From: Xanthomonas vasicola
GTDB lineage: Bacteria; Pseudomonadota; Gammaproteobacteria; Xanthomonadales; Xanthomonadaceae
Assembly (NCBI RefSeq): GCF_000772705.2
Contig: NZ_JSBW02000096.1
Coordinates: forward strand, 146,528 to 210,527
DNA length: 64,000 nt
Direction: 5' to 3'
The notes beneath the pieces are model-generated. The model saw only the letters and a list, made by a program, of their open reading frames with translations, had not been told where the DNA came from and searched no databases. Positions 18,106-28,038 of the stretch are shown here, piece by piece; positions within the stretch are counted from its first letter, which is position 1; every line of letters begins with the position of its first letter. The translations under genes and the position numbers were made by a program.

Positions 18106-19572
18106 ATGTGTGGCATCGTCGGTATTGTCGGCAACCAAAACGTCGCCGGGCAGCTTTATGACGGCCTGACCGTCCTGCAGCATCGTGGGCAGGACGCCGC
18201 AGGCATCGCCACTGCAGATGGCACGCGCCTGCGGGTGCAGAAGGCCAATGGCCTGGTCCGCGACGTCTTCGACGAAAAGAAGATGGCGGTGCTGGAAGGC
18301 CGCGTCGGCATCGCGCATTGCCGCTACCCAACCGCAGGGTCGGAAGGCATGGACGAGGCGCAGCCGTTCTACGTCAATTCGCCTTACGGCATCGCGCTGG
18401 CGCACAACGGCAACCTGATCAACACCGAGGCCTTGCGCCAGCAGGTGTTTGAAGCCGACCGCCGCAACATCAATACCGATTCGGACAGCGAAGTGCTGTT
18501 GAACGTGTTCGCCTACGAGCTGGACGCGCAGCGCATGCTTACCCCCGAAGCGGCGATCCGCGCGGTGGCTGGCGTGCACCGCCGCTGCAAGGGCGGCTAT
18601 GCGGTGGTCAGCGTGGTGCTGGGCCTGGGCCTGGTGGCCTTCCGCGACCCGCATGGCATCCGCCCGCTGGTGCTGGGCAAGCGCGATCACGCCGAAGGCA
18701 CTGAATACATTGTGGCCTCCGAATCGTCAGCACTGGACATCCTGGGCTATCAGCGCGTGCGCGACGTGCGCCCGGGCGAAGCGTTGGTGATCACTGCGCG
18801 CGGCGAGCTGTTTTCGGAAGTGTGCGCTTCGCCGACCAACAACGTGCCGTGCATTTTCGAGTACGTGTATTTCGCGCGTCCCGATTCGATGATCGACAAC
18901 ATCTCGGTGCACAAGGCGCGCATGCGCATGGGCCTGAAGCTGGGTGAAAAGATCCTGCGCCTGCGCCCGGATCACGACATCGACACCATCATTCCGATCC
19001 CGGACACCTCGCGCGACGTGGCGCTGGAAATGTCCAACGTGCTGGGCGTGAAGTACCGCGAGGGCTTCGTCAAGAACCGCTACGTGGGCCGTACCTTCAT
19101 CATGCCGGGGCAGGGCGAACGGCAGAAATCGGTGCGTCGCAAGCTCAATCCGATCCACCTGGAATTCCGCAACCGTGTGGTGTTGCTGGTCGACGATTCG
19201 ATCGTGCGCGGCACCACCAGCCGGCAGATCGTGCAGATGGCGCGCGACGCCGGCGCACGCAAGGTGTATCTGGCCTCGGCCGCGCCGCCGGTGCGTTATC
19301 CCAACATCTACGGCATCGACATGCCGGCCGCCGAAGAGCTCATCGCGCATGGCCGCAGCGAGCTGGAAATCCAGGAGTTTCTGGGGTGCGACTGGCTGAT
19401 CTACCAGGATCTGGAAGACCTGGAAGTGGCGGTGCGCGAAGGTAACCCGGACATCAAGCAGTTCGATTCTTCGTGCTTCAACGGCGAGTACATCACCGGC
19501 ATCGAACCGGGGTATTTCGAACGCATCCAGCAGCTGCGCTCGGACGATGCCAAGAAGCGTCGCCGCGCCTGA
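18106..19572 (+). CDS. purF: amidophosphoribosyltransferase
   Basis: First committed enzyme of purine synthesis, making 5-phosphoribosylamine from PRPP and glutamine; 488 residues. The N-terminal nucleophile Cys2 is present (MCGIVGIVG), followed by the class II glutaminase motifs [17 protein letters not shown] and LAHNGNLIN. The PRPP-binding loop is [17 protein letters not shown]. It is the last gene of the folC-dedD-cvpA-purF block. Regulation by PurR-like repression cannot be judged from the upstream 30 bases. Confidence 0.97.
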   Translation: MCGIVGIVGNQNVAGQLYDGLTVLQHRGQDAAGIATADGTRLRVQKANGLVRDVFDEKKMAVLEGRVGIAHCRYPTAGSEGMDEAQPFYVNSPYGIALAHNGNLINTEALRQQVFEADRRNINTDSDSEVLLNVFAYELDAQRMLTPEAAIRAVAGVHRRCKGGYAVVSVVLGLGLVAFRDPHGIRPLVLGKRDHAEGTEYIVASESSALDILGYQRVRDVRPGEALVITARGELFSEVCASPTNNVPCIFEYVYFARPDSMIDNISVHKARMRMGLKLGEKILRLRPDHDIDTIIPIPDTSRDVALEMSNVLGVKYREGFVKNRYVGRTFIMPGQGERQKSVRRKLNPIHLEFRNRVVLLVDDSIVRGTTSRQIVQMARDAGARKVYLASAAPPVRYPNIYGIDMPAAEELIAHGRSELEIQEFLGCDWLIYQDLEDLEVAVREGNPDIKQFDSSCFNGEYITGIEPGYFERIQQLRSDDAKKRRRA

Positions 19573-19710
19573 GTTACCGCGGCGACACGGCCGATTGGCC
19601 GCGTTTGCCGGGCTGGCGCTGTCGGCAGGCTGTGCAGGACGAAATGCCTGGGAGCGCATGCGTGCGCACTGGGTTTCTGCAGCGAGCCCTCACCTGTTGT
19701 GGTCGGCAGC

Positions 19711-20535
19711 ATGAGCATCGGCTCGTTTGAAAATACCGAGTTGTTCGACGCTGCGCGCTTGTGCCTTGCTCAGGCCGACCCGCTGCAGAAAGTTGCGTTG
19801 ACCCAACACTACGCAGCGGCCTTTCGCGCAGGCGATCTTGCGATCGATCCGGCAGCGCCTGCGCCGGAGCCGATCCGCATGCCGGGCCGTCCGCCCACGC
19901 TGCTGCTGGTACATCCGCGCGATTTGCCGCGTCGTGGATTAGGCACGCCAGAAGGGCGCGCTGCGTTTATCCACGCGATTGCGCATATCGAACTCAACGC
20001 GATTGATCTAGCCTGGGATGCGGTGTATCGCTTCCGTGGTTTGCCGCAGGCGTTCTATGCCGATTGGGTGGCGGTGGCCGATGACGAATCGCGCCATTTC
20101 ATGCTATTGCGCGCGCGCTTGCAGGCGCACGACCACGATTACGGCGACTTCGCCGCGCATAACGGGCTGTGGGAAATGTGCGAGAAGACCGCGCACGACG
20201 GGCTGGCACGCATGGCCCTGGTACCGCGCGTGCTCGAAGCACGTGGGCTGGATGTGACGCCAGCGATGATCGTCAAACTACGTTCACTCGGCGATGTGGC
20301 GACTGCCGAGGTACTCGAGATCATCCTGCGCGAAGAAGTGGCACACGTGGCCGCCGGCTCGCGCTGGTACCGCTGGTATTGCGAGCAGGCCGGCGTCGAG
20401 CCGCGTGCACGTTTCAAGGCCCTGCTACGCGAATACGCCGGTGGCTATCTGCATGGGCCGTTCAATCTGCAGGCGCGCATGCTTGCCGGTTTCGACGAAG
20501 ACGAGTTGGCCGATCTGGTGGAGCAGGCTGGCTGA
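19711..20535 (+). CDS. ferritin-like domain protein (DUF455)
   Basis: Protein of 274 residues from the DUF455 family, which has a ferritin-like four-helix fold. Candidate di-iron ligands are in FIHAIAHIELNAIDLAWDAV, ADDESRHFMLLRARLQ and LREEVAHVAAGSRWY, i.e. the E, ExxH, E, ExxH pattern. The fold resembles tRNA hydroxylase MiaE, but the substrate is unknown. ATG 19711 and GTG 19699 are both possible starts; neither has a strong ribosome site. Confidence 0.82.
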   Translation: MSIGSFENTELFDAARLCLAQADPLQKVALTQHYAAAFRAGDLAIDPAAPAPEPIRMPGRPPTLLLVHPRDLPRRGLGTPEGRAAFIHAIAHIELNAIDLAWDAVYRFRGLPQAFYADWVAVADDESRHFMLLRARLQAHDHDYGDFAAHNGLWEMCEKTAHDGLARMALVPRVLEARGLDVTPAMIVKLRSLGDVATAEVLEIILREEVAHVAAGSRWYRWYCEQAGVEPRARFKALLREYAGGYLHGPFNLQARMLAGFDEDELADLVEQAG

Positions 20536-21091
20536 GCGTTGCTAAGGTCTGTGCGTCGTGGATAGCCAGTCGTGGCTGGTGGCCTGAATCTGCATGACGC
20601 ATACGTGCGCTGCCTCCGTGCCCACGCACGTCCAGCGATGCTTTCTTGCACGTTTACAGCCAACTGGGCGTACACCAATGCACGCATCGTTACGCATTGA
20701 TGACGAGGCAACACATGTCATCTGCAGTGATATGACATGGCGCCGCGGTGTCTGCAGATGAAGATTGACGCAATCAATCGCGTGGCCGAGGCAAGCATGT
20801 GTATGCAGATCGATCTTCTTTGCGACGCGATCGCGCACCTGTTACGTCTGACTGCGGCAAGCGCTTGTTCGATAAGCCACTAAAGTGGAGCGCACTCTTC
20901 CGCAGACTGTGCGCTGGTTCCTGCGTAATAGCTGCTGGAATCGCATCCAGGTATCGGCAAACATCACATAAATGTAATTTACCTTTGTAACAACTTGCAT
21001 TCTGTTCAATGCAACGCGCCCTAATGGCGTCCCGGGGGCAGGGGCCCGGTGTTTCACATCCGTAACTTTCATGTCTTAGGAGAGAAAGACC
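20536..21091. other. long intergenic region, nothing recognised
   Basis: 556 bases before a secreted protease gene. The last 150 bases are unusually A+T-rich for this genome (ATCACATAAATGTAATTTACC near 20964) and probably hold the protease promoter. The rest shows no supported gene, terminator or repeat. Confidence 0.4.
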
Positions 21092-22345
21092 ATGAAGTCG
21101 AAGTCGATGTGCGCCACGGTGGGTCTGATCGCCATGTGCCTGGCCGGTTCCGCCGCCGCTGCTGGTAAACCGCTGTATCAAACCGGCCCTGCGCTGAGCC
21201 GCAGCGCCACCGCCACCGTAGCAGCCGAACCGTCGCTGCAACGCCTGTTGAGCGCCCCCTCCACTGCCAACGCGCAGGTGGTCCAGCTTGATGCCGGCGC
21301 GGTGACCGCCTCGGAAAAATTGCTGGAACTGCAGCTGGATGGCCAGACCATCACCGCCACTCAGGCCAAGGTCGATGCGCTGGAGGGCGGCGACAGCGTG
21401 TGGTACGGCAACCTGGGCCCGCGTGCCGGCAGCCGCGCACGCACGCTCTCGGGCGTCGATCCGCTGAACTCGGCCATCCTGGTGCGCAGCGGCGAGACCG
21501 TCACCGGCACCATTCGCTACGCCGGCAAGCTGTATCGCCTGCGTCCGCTCGCCGATGGTCGCCACGTGCTGGTGCAAGTGGATGAGCAACGCATGCCGCA
21601 GGAGCATCCGGCCGAATACAGCCTGCTGCCGAAGTTCGACATGCCCGGCGATGGACGCGTCACTGCCGCAGCTGCCTCATCAGGCAGCCCGGCGACCATT
21701 CGCGTGCTGGTGGTGGCCACCAACAAGGCCGTGACCGCTTACGGCGGCAACATGCAATCGCTGGTGCAGCTGGCGGTGGCCGAAGCCAACCAGGGCTACA
21801 TCAATAGCAATGTCGGCATCACTATGCAGCTGGCGCGCTACGAGACCACCAGCTACACCGAAACCGGCAACTTCACCACCGACCTGCAGCGCTTCCGCGT
21901 GACCAACGACGGCTACATGGACAGCATCCATACCAGTCGCAACACCTACACCGCCGATGTGGGTGTGATTGTCCTGGACAACAGCAGCTACTGCGGTCTG
22001 GCATCGGGAATCGGCTCTAACGCCGCAAGCGCGTTCGCATCGGTGTACTGGGATTGCGCCACCGGCTACTACAGCTTCGCGCATGAAATCGGGCATCTGC
22101 AGAGCGCACGCCACGACGCCACCAACGACCCAAGCACATCGCCGTATGCCTATGGTCACGGCTACCGCTACGGCAACAGTTGGCGCACCATCATGGCCTA
22201 CGACTGCTCCGGAGGCTGCCCGCGTCTGAACTACTGGTCCAACCCCAACATCAGCTACAACGGTGTGCCCATGGGTAATGCCAGCACCGCCGACAACCAA
22301 CGCGTGCTGGTTAACACCAAGGCCACGATTGCCGGCTTCCGTTGA
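21092..22345 (+). CDS. secreted zinc metalloprotease (metzincin, M12-like)
   Basis: Secreted protease of 417 residues with signal peptide MKSKSMCATVGLIAMCLAGSAAA and a strong AGGAGAG ribosome site. The first ~190 residues look like a propeptide. The catalytic domain has the metzincin zinc motif HEIGHLQSARHD at residues 331-342 (three zinc-binding histidines and catalytic Glu) followed by the Met-turn in TIMAYDCSG. Reprolysin/M12B or a close bacterial relative is the best fit. Likely role: protein degradation outside the cell, possibly on plant tissue. Confidence 0.88.
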   Translation: MKSKSMCATVGLIAMCLAGSAAAAGKPLYQTGPALSRSATATVAAEPSLQRLLSAPSTANAQVVQLDAGAVTASEKLLELQLDGQTITATQAKVDALEGGDSVWYGNLGPRAGSRARTLSGVDPLNSAILVRSGETVTGTIRYAGKLYRLRPLADGRHVLVQVDEQRMPQEHPAEYSLLPKFDMPGDGRVTAAAASSGSPATIRVLVVATNKAVTAYGGNMQSLVQLAVAEANQGYINSNVGITMQLARYETTSYTETGNFTTDLQRFRVTNDGYMDSIHTSRNTYTADVGVIVLDNSSYCGLASGIGSNAASAFASVYWDCATGYYSFAHEIGHLQSARHDATNDPSTSPYAYGHGYRYGNSWRTIMAYDCSGGCPRLNYWSNPNISYNGVPMGNASTADNQRVLVNTKATIAGFR

Positions 22346-22369
22346 GTCTTGTTGATTGATCCAAGCCTG

Positions 22370-22396
22370 GCCCGGCACCGCACGTGCCGGGCTTTT
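22370..22396 (+). terminator. intrinsic terminator
   Basis: GCCCGGCAC and GTGCCGGGC form a 9-bp stem with loop CGCAC, followed by TTTT, 25 bases after the metalloprotease stop. Confidence 0.88.
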
Positions 22397-22480
22397 CTAC
22401 GCTACACCCGCGCGCGTTGATCGCGCAGACTAGGCGCACCGCCGGTGACAACCGGCCCTGTCCCGTCGAGCGGAGCTTTC

Positions 22481-22900
22481 ATGTCCACGTCCCTGCACTT
22501 TGTGTTTGTTTTCCTGGCCGCGCTGACGCTTGCCGGATGCAAGCAGCAACCGGCCGAGCCCGTTGCCACACAGCCCACGCCTGCCGTTACCGCGCCTGCA
22601 GCGCCCGCCAGTGACGACGCGCAAACCCGCGCGCTGAATGCGCTTGAAGCCCGCTTGCAGAGCGACCATGTGTACCCGGACAACTGCATCGGCATCATGG
22701 CCGAGGAAGGTGATGCGCCTTCGCCGGAGTCGTTCGATTTTGCGGTACGCGAACGCCACGGCGACGGTTGTCCCGGCGACCCGCAGACCAGCCCGGTACG
22801 CGACCGTTTCCGCGTGCAGGCCGATGGCACGTTGCTGTGGTACGACGTGGTGAACGGCGATTTCGTCGACTATGCCGAGCGTGCGCGAAGCATGCAGTGA
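22481..22900 (+). CDS. small predicted lipoprotein
   Basis: 139 residues. ATG 22481 follows GGAG at 22472-22475. The signal sequence ends in a lipobox (LAALTLAGC), so the mature protein should be lipid-anchored at the conserved cysteine. An Ala/Pro/Thr-rich linker (residues 22-45) leads to a small globular domain with two more cysteines (VYPDNCIGIMAEEGDAPSPE and HGDGCPGDPQ), which may form a disulfide. I do not recognise the family. Confidence 0.8.
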   Translation: MSTSLHFVFVFLAALTLAGCKQQPAEPVATQPTPAVTAPAAPASDDAQTRALNALEARLQSDHVYPDNCIGIMAEEGDAPSPESFDFAVRERHGDGCPGDPQTSPVRDRFRVQADGTLLWYDVVNGDFVDYAERARSMQ

Positions 22901-23076
22901 TGCGTTGCGGTCGTCGATCGGCGTAGACGCGCGGATCTGCGTGCGTGCTTCAAGAAGAAGCACTTGAGACATCACTTCATAGAGCCGTGAGGCGGTGGCG
23001 TGTGCCTCGGATGCGCTTGGATGATCCTGCGCGCGCATTGAATGCAGCATCGCCTTGCCAGTGCAAGCACAGCGCG

Positions 23077-23820
23077 CTACAGCGCCAACTGTTCCAGCGC
23101 CACGCCATCGGCATCCACACGCAAGACCGAGCCTTGTTCGTACCAGTCGCCCAGCACGATGCGCGTGCAGGTATTACCGCCGGCCTGCACGGTGTGGATG
23201 GCAGGGCGATGGGTGTGGCCGTGGATCAGCCGGTCCAGCCCGTAACGCACGAAGGTGGCTTCCACTTCGGCCGGCGAGACGTCGGTGACGGTCTCCAAGC
23301 GCGCCTGGTCGCCCTGCCTGAGTTCTGCATGCCGCGCCTGACTAGCCGCGCGCGCCTGCTGCGCGAACGCCACGCGTGCGGCCAGCGGCTGGGCCAGGAA
23401 CTGCGCCTGAAACGCCGGGTCGCGTGTCTGCGCGCGAAACGCCTGGTAGGCCGTGTCGTCGGTGCACAGCAAATCGCCGTGCATCAGCAGCGTGGTGTGC
23501 CCGTACAGATCGATCACGGTGGGGTCGGGCAGGATGCGGAAGCCCGCGCGCTGCGCGTAGGTGTCGCCCACCAGGAAGTCGCGGTTGCCGGCCATGAAGA
23601 ACACTGGCACGCCGGCATTGGCCACCCCATACAGCGCCACTGCCACTGCATCGGCGGCAGTGGACGGCGTGCCGTCGCCGATCCAGGCTTCGAACAGATC
23701 ACCCAGGATGTAGAGCGCGTCGCTGCCGGGTACCTGCGTGCGCACGAAATCCAGAAACAACTCGGTGATCGCCGGCCGGGCCGGGTCCAGATGCAGGTCG
23801 GAAATGAACAGGGTCGTCAT
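23077..23820 (-). CDS. lpxH: UDP-2,3-diacylglucosamine diphosphatase
   Basis: Peripheral membrane metallophosphoesterase of lipid A synthesis that cleaves UDP-2,3-diacylglucosamine to lipid X and UMP; 247 residues. The two-metal motifs are complete: [38 protein letters not shown] and [10 protein letters not shown]. It stands alone, convergent with the lipoprotein gene. Confidence 0.95.
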   Translation of the reverse strand: MTTLFISDLHLDPARPAITELFLDFVRTQVPGSDALYILGDLFEAWIGDGTPSTAADAVAVALYGVANAGVPVFFMAGNRDFLVGDTYAQRAGFRILPDPTVIDLYGHTTLLMHGDLLCTDDTAYQAFRAQTRDPAFQAQFLAQPLAARVAFAQQARAASQARHAELRQGDQARLETVTDVSPAEVEATFVRYGLDRLIHGHTHRPAIHTVQAGGNTCTRIVLGDWYEQGSVLRVDADGVALEQLAL

Positions 23821-24458
23821 TGCGTCATTGTACGGCGGGAGCGCGGGGCGGTCAGGGGCGGGGATGGGAGATTTGTGATTCGGGAGTGGAGATTCGAGAT
23901 TGGCGGATCATGGCTGATGAGTGATTTGGTATTAGACGTTGGGGCTTGTCGATCTGCTATTGGTGGTACACGTCAGTCATTGGCTTCGAAGCCACTGGCG
24001 ATCAGTTTGAGTTGCCCAATGCCCGACGTCCGATGTCTCTGATCAGTGGTCACGCAGGCGTGGCGCTCGTGAGCATTACTCGGCACCAGAGCGTTACGCG
24101 CGGCGGCTATCATCAAGAGCGAAACGCAGCTCGCCCCTGCGGAAGAGGAATAGGGGTGAGGGTACGGGGCGAAGCCACACGCTGAAGTCGCACAGCTGCG
24201 CTATGTGGTTCCATTATCAACCTACGTGCAAGAGCAATTGATCGTGCAAGAACAATCGACGGTAAGTGCATCAAGCCTCGCACGTGCCCGTATCCGCCCC
24301 CTGCGTGGCGCCTTCTCCCCCATCAAGTAGGACAATATCCCGAAGGGAGAAGGGTGAGGCGAGGACGCGCTGCTGCCTGCTTGGTTCCGTCCCGGTTGCG
24401 CGTCGGTCTATCTTTCCGCCTGCCTGTCAGTAAGCCGCGCCCCGCCAATGGCTAGCGC
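23821..24458. repeat. intergenic region with repeat remnants
   Basis: 638 bases with no supported gene. It holds fragments typical of Xanthomonas intergenic repeats: a GATTCGAGATTGG-like motif near 23890, a CTGCGGAAGAGGAATAGGGG stretch near 24140, and an imperfect palindrome at about 24310-24355 whose arms read CCTTCTCCC and GGGAGAAGG. The last may fold into a hairpin. Confidence 0.55.
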
Positions 24459-25001
24459 TTACCCCAACACCACCGGCAGCCCCCACAGCGACAAACTGGC
24501 CAGCAGCACACCGATCACGGTGGCGGCCAGCACGTCGCTGGGATAATGCAATCCCAGCACCACGCGCGAGAGTGCCACGCCGGCCGAAAATGGCACCAGC
24601 AAGGGGGCGAGCCAGGGGTAGTAGGCCAGTGCCACGATGCTGAAGGAGACCGCGTGCAAGGTGTGGCCGGAGGGGAAGCTGAACTCGTCCAATGGTGCCA
24701 CCCAGGCGCGAATGCGCACGTCCGCCGCATAGGGGCGCGGGCGGCGGGTCCAGCGCTTGAGCGCCTTGTACAAGGTCAGTGCGAGCACGCCGGTGGCGGC
24801 CATGTGCGCCGATGCACGCACGCCATCCATGCCGTCGAGCACCACCAACAAGCCCATCAAGGCGTACCAGAACACGCCGTCACCCAAGCGGCTGATGGTG
24901 GAGAACGCGCGCCGTACCGGGTTGCGCCGGCACCAGTGGTTGGCGCGTCGGCACCAGCGCGCTTCGTGGCCGCGCAAGACCTCAAGCCGCGTTGACGACA
25001 T
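24459..25001 (-). CDS. PAP2-superfamily membrane phosphatase
   Basis: Integral membrane lipid phosphatase, 180 residues. The three PAP2 signature motifs are present: KRWTRRPRP, SFPSGHTLH and SRVVLGLHYPSD, within five or six hydrophobic helices. I start it at 25001, just inside the end of the glycosyltransferase gene (20-base overlap), with GGGGG upstream; the longer frame to 25058 has no support. The overlap suggests joint lipid or envelope metabolism. Substrate (undecaprenyl-PP, phosphatidylglycerophosphate or lipid A) is undetermined. Confidence 0.88.
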   Translation of the reverse strand: MSSTRLEVLRGHEARWCRRANHWCRRNPVRRAFSTISRLGDGVFWYALMGLLVVLDGMDGVRASAHMAATGVLALTLYKALKRWTRRPRPYAADVRIRAWVAPLDEFSFPSGHTLHAVSFSIVALAYYPWLAPLLVPFSAGVALSRVVLGLHYPSDVLAATVIGVLLASLSLWGLPVVLG

Positions 25002-26118
25002 AACGCCCCCGTGCAGCGCTGATGTCCAGCAACAAGCCTTCGAAGTCGGAGACCACATTGTCCGGATGCAGTTTTTTCATCGATTGCGCCGCCGCGTTGC
25101 CGATGCGTTGGCGCAGTGCATCGTCTTCGGTGAGTGCGACAGCGGCCTGGATGAAGGCCTCGTCGGTGTCCACCGCCGCGCCGGTCTGACCATTGTGCAG
25201 ATATTCGCGTGCGGCGCCGTAATCGAAAGCGACCGTCGCCACGCCGCTGGCCATCGCTTCCAGCGTCACATTGCCGAAGGTTTCGCTGCGGCTGGGGAAC
25301 AGGAATAGATCACCGCTGGCGAAGTGACGCGCCAGTGCATCGCCACGCTGGACGCCACAGAAAATGAAGTCGGGATTTTCGTGCGCAATCTTCTCGCGTG
25401 CCGGGCCATCGCCTACCCACACGAAGCGTGCTTTCGGGCGGATCTGTTGCAGCTTGCGAAAGGCGCGCACGGCCAGCCGCAGATTCTTTTCGTTGGCAAT
25501 GCGCCCGACGTAGATGGCGGCAAAACCGTCGCCTTCGATGCCCCAGTCCGCGCGCAATGCAAGATCGCGACGACCTGGATCGAATTGCTGGCTGTCCACT
25601 GCGCGCGCCAGCAATTGCACGCGCTCGAAGCCGCCTTCGCGCAGAAATTGTTGTAATTCGCGCGTGGGCACCAAGGTGGCATCGGCCTGGTTGTGGAAGC
25701 GCCGCATCCAGCGCAGCGCGGTGCCCTGCAGCCAGGCGGCGCCGTAGTCGGGCAGGTATTCGTCAAAGCGGGTGTGGAAGCCGGTAGCGACCGGGATGCC
25801 GAGCCGGCGTGCTGCACGCATTGCCGACCAGCCCAGCGGGCCTTCCGTGGCCACGTAGATCGCATCCGGTTGCGTGCTGCGCCAATGACGTACGAGACGG
25901 TGCGTGGCCGGCAGGCCGAATTTCAATCCCGGGTAGCGCGGCAGTGATGCCCCGCGCACCAGTAGCGCATCGGTCGTTGCGGTGTCGGTGCTCTGGCGTG
26001 GCCGCACCACATCCACGTGATGTCCGCGCGCGCGCAGGCCGGTTTCCAGGCCGTGCACGGTCAACGCAACACCGTTGACCTCGGGGGGATAGGTTTCGGT
26101 AACCATCGCGTAGCGCAT
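24982..26118 (-). CDS. glycosyltransferase family 4 protein
   Basis: 378 residues with two Rossmann domains (GT-B fold). The N-terminus MRYAMVTETYPPEVNGVALT and the C-terminal nucleotide-sugar motif FLFPSRSETFGNVTLEAMAS with the paired glutamates (E-x7-E) are typical of GT4 enzymes of the glucosyl/mannosyl-diacylglycerol type. It overlaps a PAP2 phosphatase gene, consistent with glycolipid synthesis. The acceptor cannot be assigned. Confidence 0.88.
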   Translation of the reverse strand: MRYAMVTETYPPEVNGVALTVHGLETGLRARGHHVDVVRPRQSTDTATTDALLVRGASLPRYPGLKFGLPATHRLVRHWRSTQPDAIYVATEGPLGWSAMRAARRLGIPVATGFHTRFDEYLPDYGAAWLQGTALRWMRRFHNQADATLVPTRELQQFLREGGFERVQLLARAVDSQQFDPGRRDLALRADWGIEGDGFAAIYVGRIANEKNLRLAVRAFRKLQQIRPKARFVWVGDGPAREKIAHENPDFIFCGVQRGDALARHFASGDLFLFPSRSETFGNVTLEAMASGVATVAFDYGAAREYLHNGQTGAAVDTDEAFIQAAVALTEDDALRQRIGNAAAQSMKKLHPDNVVSDFEGLLLDISAARGRYVVNAA

Positions 26119-26211
26119 GCCCGTTCTCCCGTTTTCGCTAGCTTCCGGGAGTGCGATGGCATTGATGTTGCGCTAGTAAGACGTGGCGGTGACAGCTGTG
26201 ACGGGAATGGA

Positions 26212-26325
26212 GAATCGGGAATCGGGAATCGGGAATCGCAAAGGCAGCGTGCTGCACCGGTTCGGCGCCATCGACACCAGTCAGAAACTTCTAAGAGCCC
26301 CGTGGTGGTCTATTCCCGATTCCCG
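26212..26325. repeat. GAATCGG tandem repeat with inverted copy
   Basis: Four head-to-tail copies of GAATCGG, the last lacking its final base (26212-26238), are followed 70 bases later by the inverse motif ATTCCCGATTCCCG (26312-26325). The two arms can pair as a long hairpin. Similar single motifs occur near 23890, 35050 and 36520. The repeat fills the gap between the glycosyltransferase start and the end of ppx. Confidence 0.7.
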
Positions 26326-26341
26326 TCTGATGCCTCTGGCC

Positions 26342-27868
26342 TCAGGTCACAAACGGTTTGAACACAATTCCCAGGCCGGCCATGCTTTCGACTTCGCCGA
26401 TCAGGTCGGCGCGTAGCAGTGGACGCGAGTCGATCCAGCTTTGCGACAGGATCAGCGATAGCCGGGTGTCGTCGGCGGTGAGTTCCAGGGTCGGAATCGG
26501 GTCCGACTCATGCGCGCGGTGCAGCAACACTGCCAGCCGCAGCAGTGCGGCATTGCGCCGGGTTGGCAGCAGCAGGCGGTCGGGCAGCGCATCGAACGCG
26601 GTCTTGGGTACATTGCGCCGGTGCGTGCGGACAAGCGCGGCCAGTACTTGCTGTTCCTGCCGGGAAAAACCGGCGATATCCGAGTGTTCGAGAATATAGC
26701 TGCCGTGCACGTGGTACTGGCTGTGCGCAATGATCAGTCCCAGCTCGTGCAGGCGCGCAGCGCGGCGCAGCACCTGCGCATCGTCGCCATCCAGTTGCCA
26801 GGATTCGCAGACCTGGTCGAACAGCCGGCAGGCGGTGGCTTCCACGCGTGCCGCCTGGACTTCGTCGATCCCGTAGCGCTGCACCAACGATGCTACCGAA
26901 CTGTCGCGCGGATCATTTTCGCCACCGCGGCCAAGCATGTCGTACAGGATGCCTTCGCGCATCGCCGCCTTGCTGACCATCAGTTTCTCCAGACCCAGCG
27001 CCTGAAATGCCGCTTCCAGCACCAAGATGCCGCCAGCGATGATCGGCCGCCGTTCGGCCGCCAGGCCGGGCAGCTGGATGTCTTCGATGCGCTTGGCCTT
27101 GAGCAGCTCATCGCGCAGCGCCGGCAGTGCCTGCGCCGTGATCGCGCCCTTGGTCAGCTTCATCGCCGCACACATCTCGCCAATGGCTTTGTGGGTGCCG
27201 GACGAACCGATCGCCTCGTGCCAGCCCAGTGCCTTGTACTGGCCGGCGAATTGCTGGAACTCGGCGCCGATCTCGGTCAGCGCATCTTTCCATTTCTTCT
27301 TCGACAATTTGCCGCCGGGGAAAAACCGCCGCGTGCTGGCGATGCAACCGGCCTGCAGACTTTCGCGTTCCAGCGTCTGAAACCCGCGGCCGATGATGAA
27401 CTCGGTCGAGCCGCCGCCGATGTCGATCACCAGCCGGCGTTGATCCGACTTGGGCGGTTGCGCATGCGCAACACCGAGATAGATCAGGCGCGCTTCCTCC
27501 CGCCCGCTGACCACTTCGATCGCATGGCCCAGCGCGGTTTCGGCGGGCATCAAAAACGCTTGCGGCGAACGCAGCTGACGCACTGTGTTGGTGGCCAAGG
27601 CGCGCACGCGCAGCGAGGGCACGTCGCGAATGCGCTGGCCGAAGCGCGCCAGGCATTCGAGCGCGCGCTGACGTGCTTCGTTGGAGAGCCCACCTTTGCC
27701 ATCCAGGCCATCGGCCATGCGCACGGTTTCACGCAGGCGATCGACGACGCGCAGCTGACCCATCAGGTAGCGCGCAATGACCATGTGGAAACTGTTGGAG
27801 CCTAGGTCGATGGCGGCGAGAAAATCGCCATCGCGCAGGGGCGGAATCGTGGAGGAGGGCATTGGCAT
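26342..27868 (-). CDS. ppx: exopolyphosphatase
   Basis: Removes terminal phosphate from polyphosphate (Ppx/GppA family), 508 residues. The actin-like ATPase-type motifs are clear: AAIDLGSNSFHMVIARYL near the N-terminus and VIDIGGGSTEFIIGRGF near residue 145. The C-terminal part has an HD-like helical domain (RAARLHELGLIIAHSQYH). It follows ppk in the same direction, so synthesis and breakdown of polyphosphate are encoded together. Confidence 0.95.
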   Translation of the reverse strand: MPMPSSTIPPLRDGDFLAAIDLGSNSFHMVIARYLMGQLRVVDRLRETVRMADGLDGKGGLSNEARQRALECLARFGQRIRDVPSLRVRALATNTVRQLRSPQAFLMPAETALGHAIEVVSGREEARLIYLGVAHAQPPKSDQRRLVIDIGGGSTEFIIGRGFQTLERESLQAGCIASTRRFFPGGKLSKKKWKDALTEIGAEFQQFAGQYKALGWHEAIGSSGTHKAIGEMCAAMKLTKGAITAQALPALRDELLKAKRIEDIQLPGLAAERRPIIAGGILVLEAAFQALGLEKLMVSKAAMREGILYDMLGRGGENDPRDSSVASLVQRYGIDEVQAARVEATACRLFDQVCESWQLDGDDAQVLRRAARLHELGLIIAHSQYHVHGSYILEHSDIAGFSRQEQQVLAALVRTHRRNVPKTAFDALPDRLLLPTRRNAALLRLAVLLHRAHESDPIPTLELTADDTRLSLILSQSWIDSRPLLRADLIGEVESMAGLGIVFKPFVT

Positions 27869-28038
27869 GGCCGCATGGTAGCCGATGGGCCGTTGGCCCG
27901 TGAAAGGTCATGCGTGGACCCATCAGGGTCAGGGCGCAGTCGGTGCTCGGAATCGCTGGATGCCACCTGCAGGTCACCGTTGCGGGCATGCCGCTCGCCT
28001 TCGCGGACGGCTTCCCACCTTGCGTGCTGCGGCGTTGC

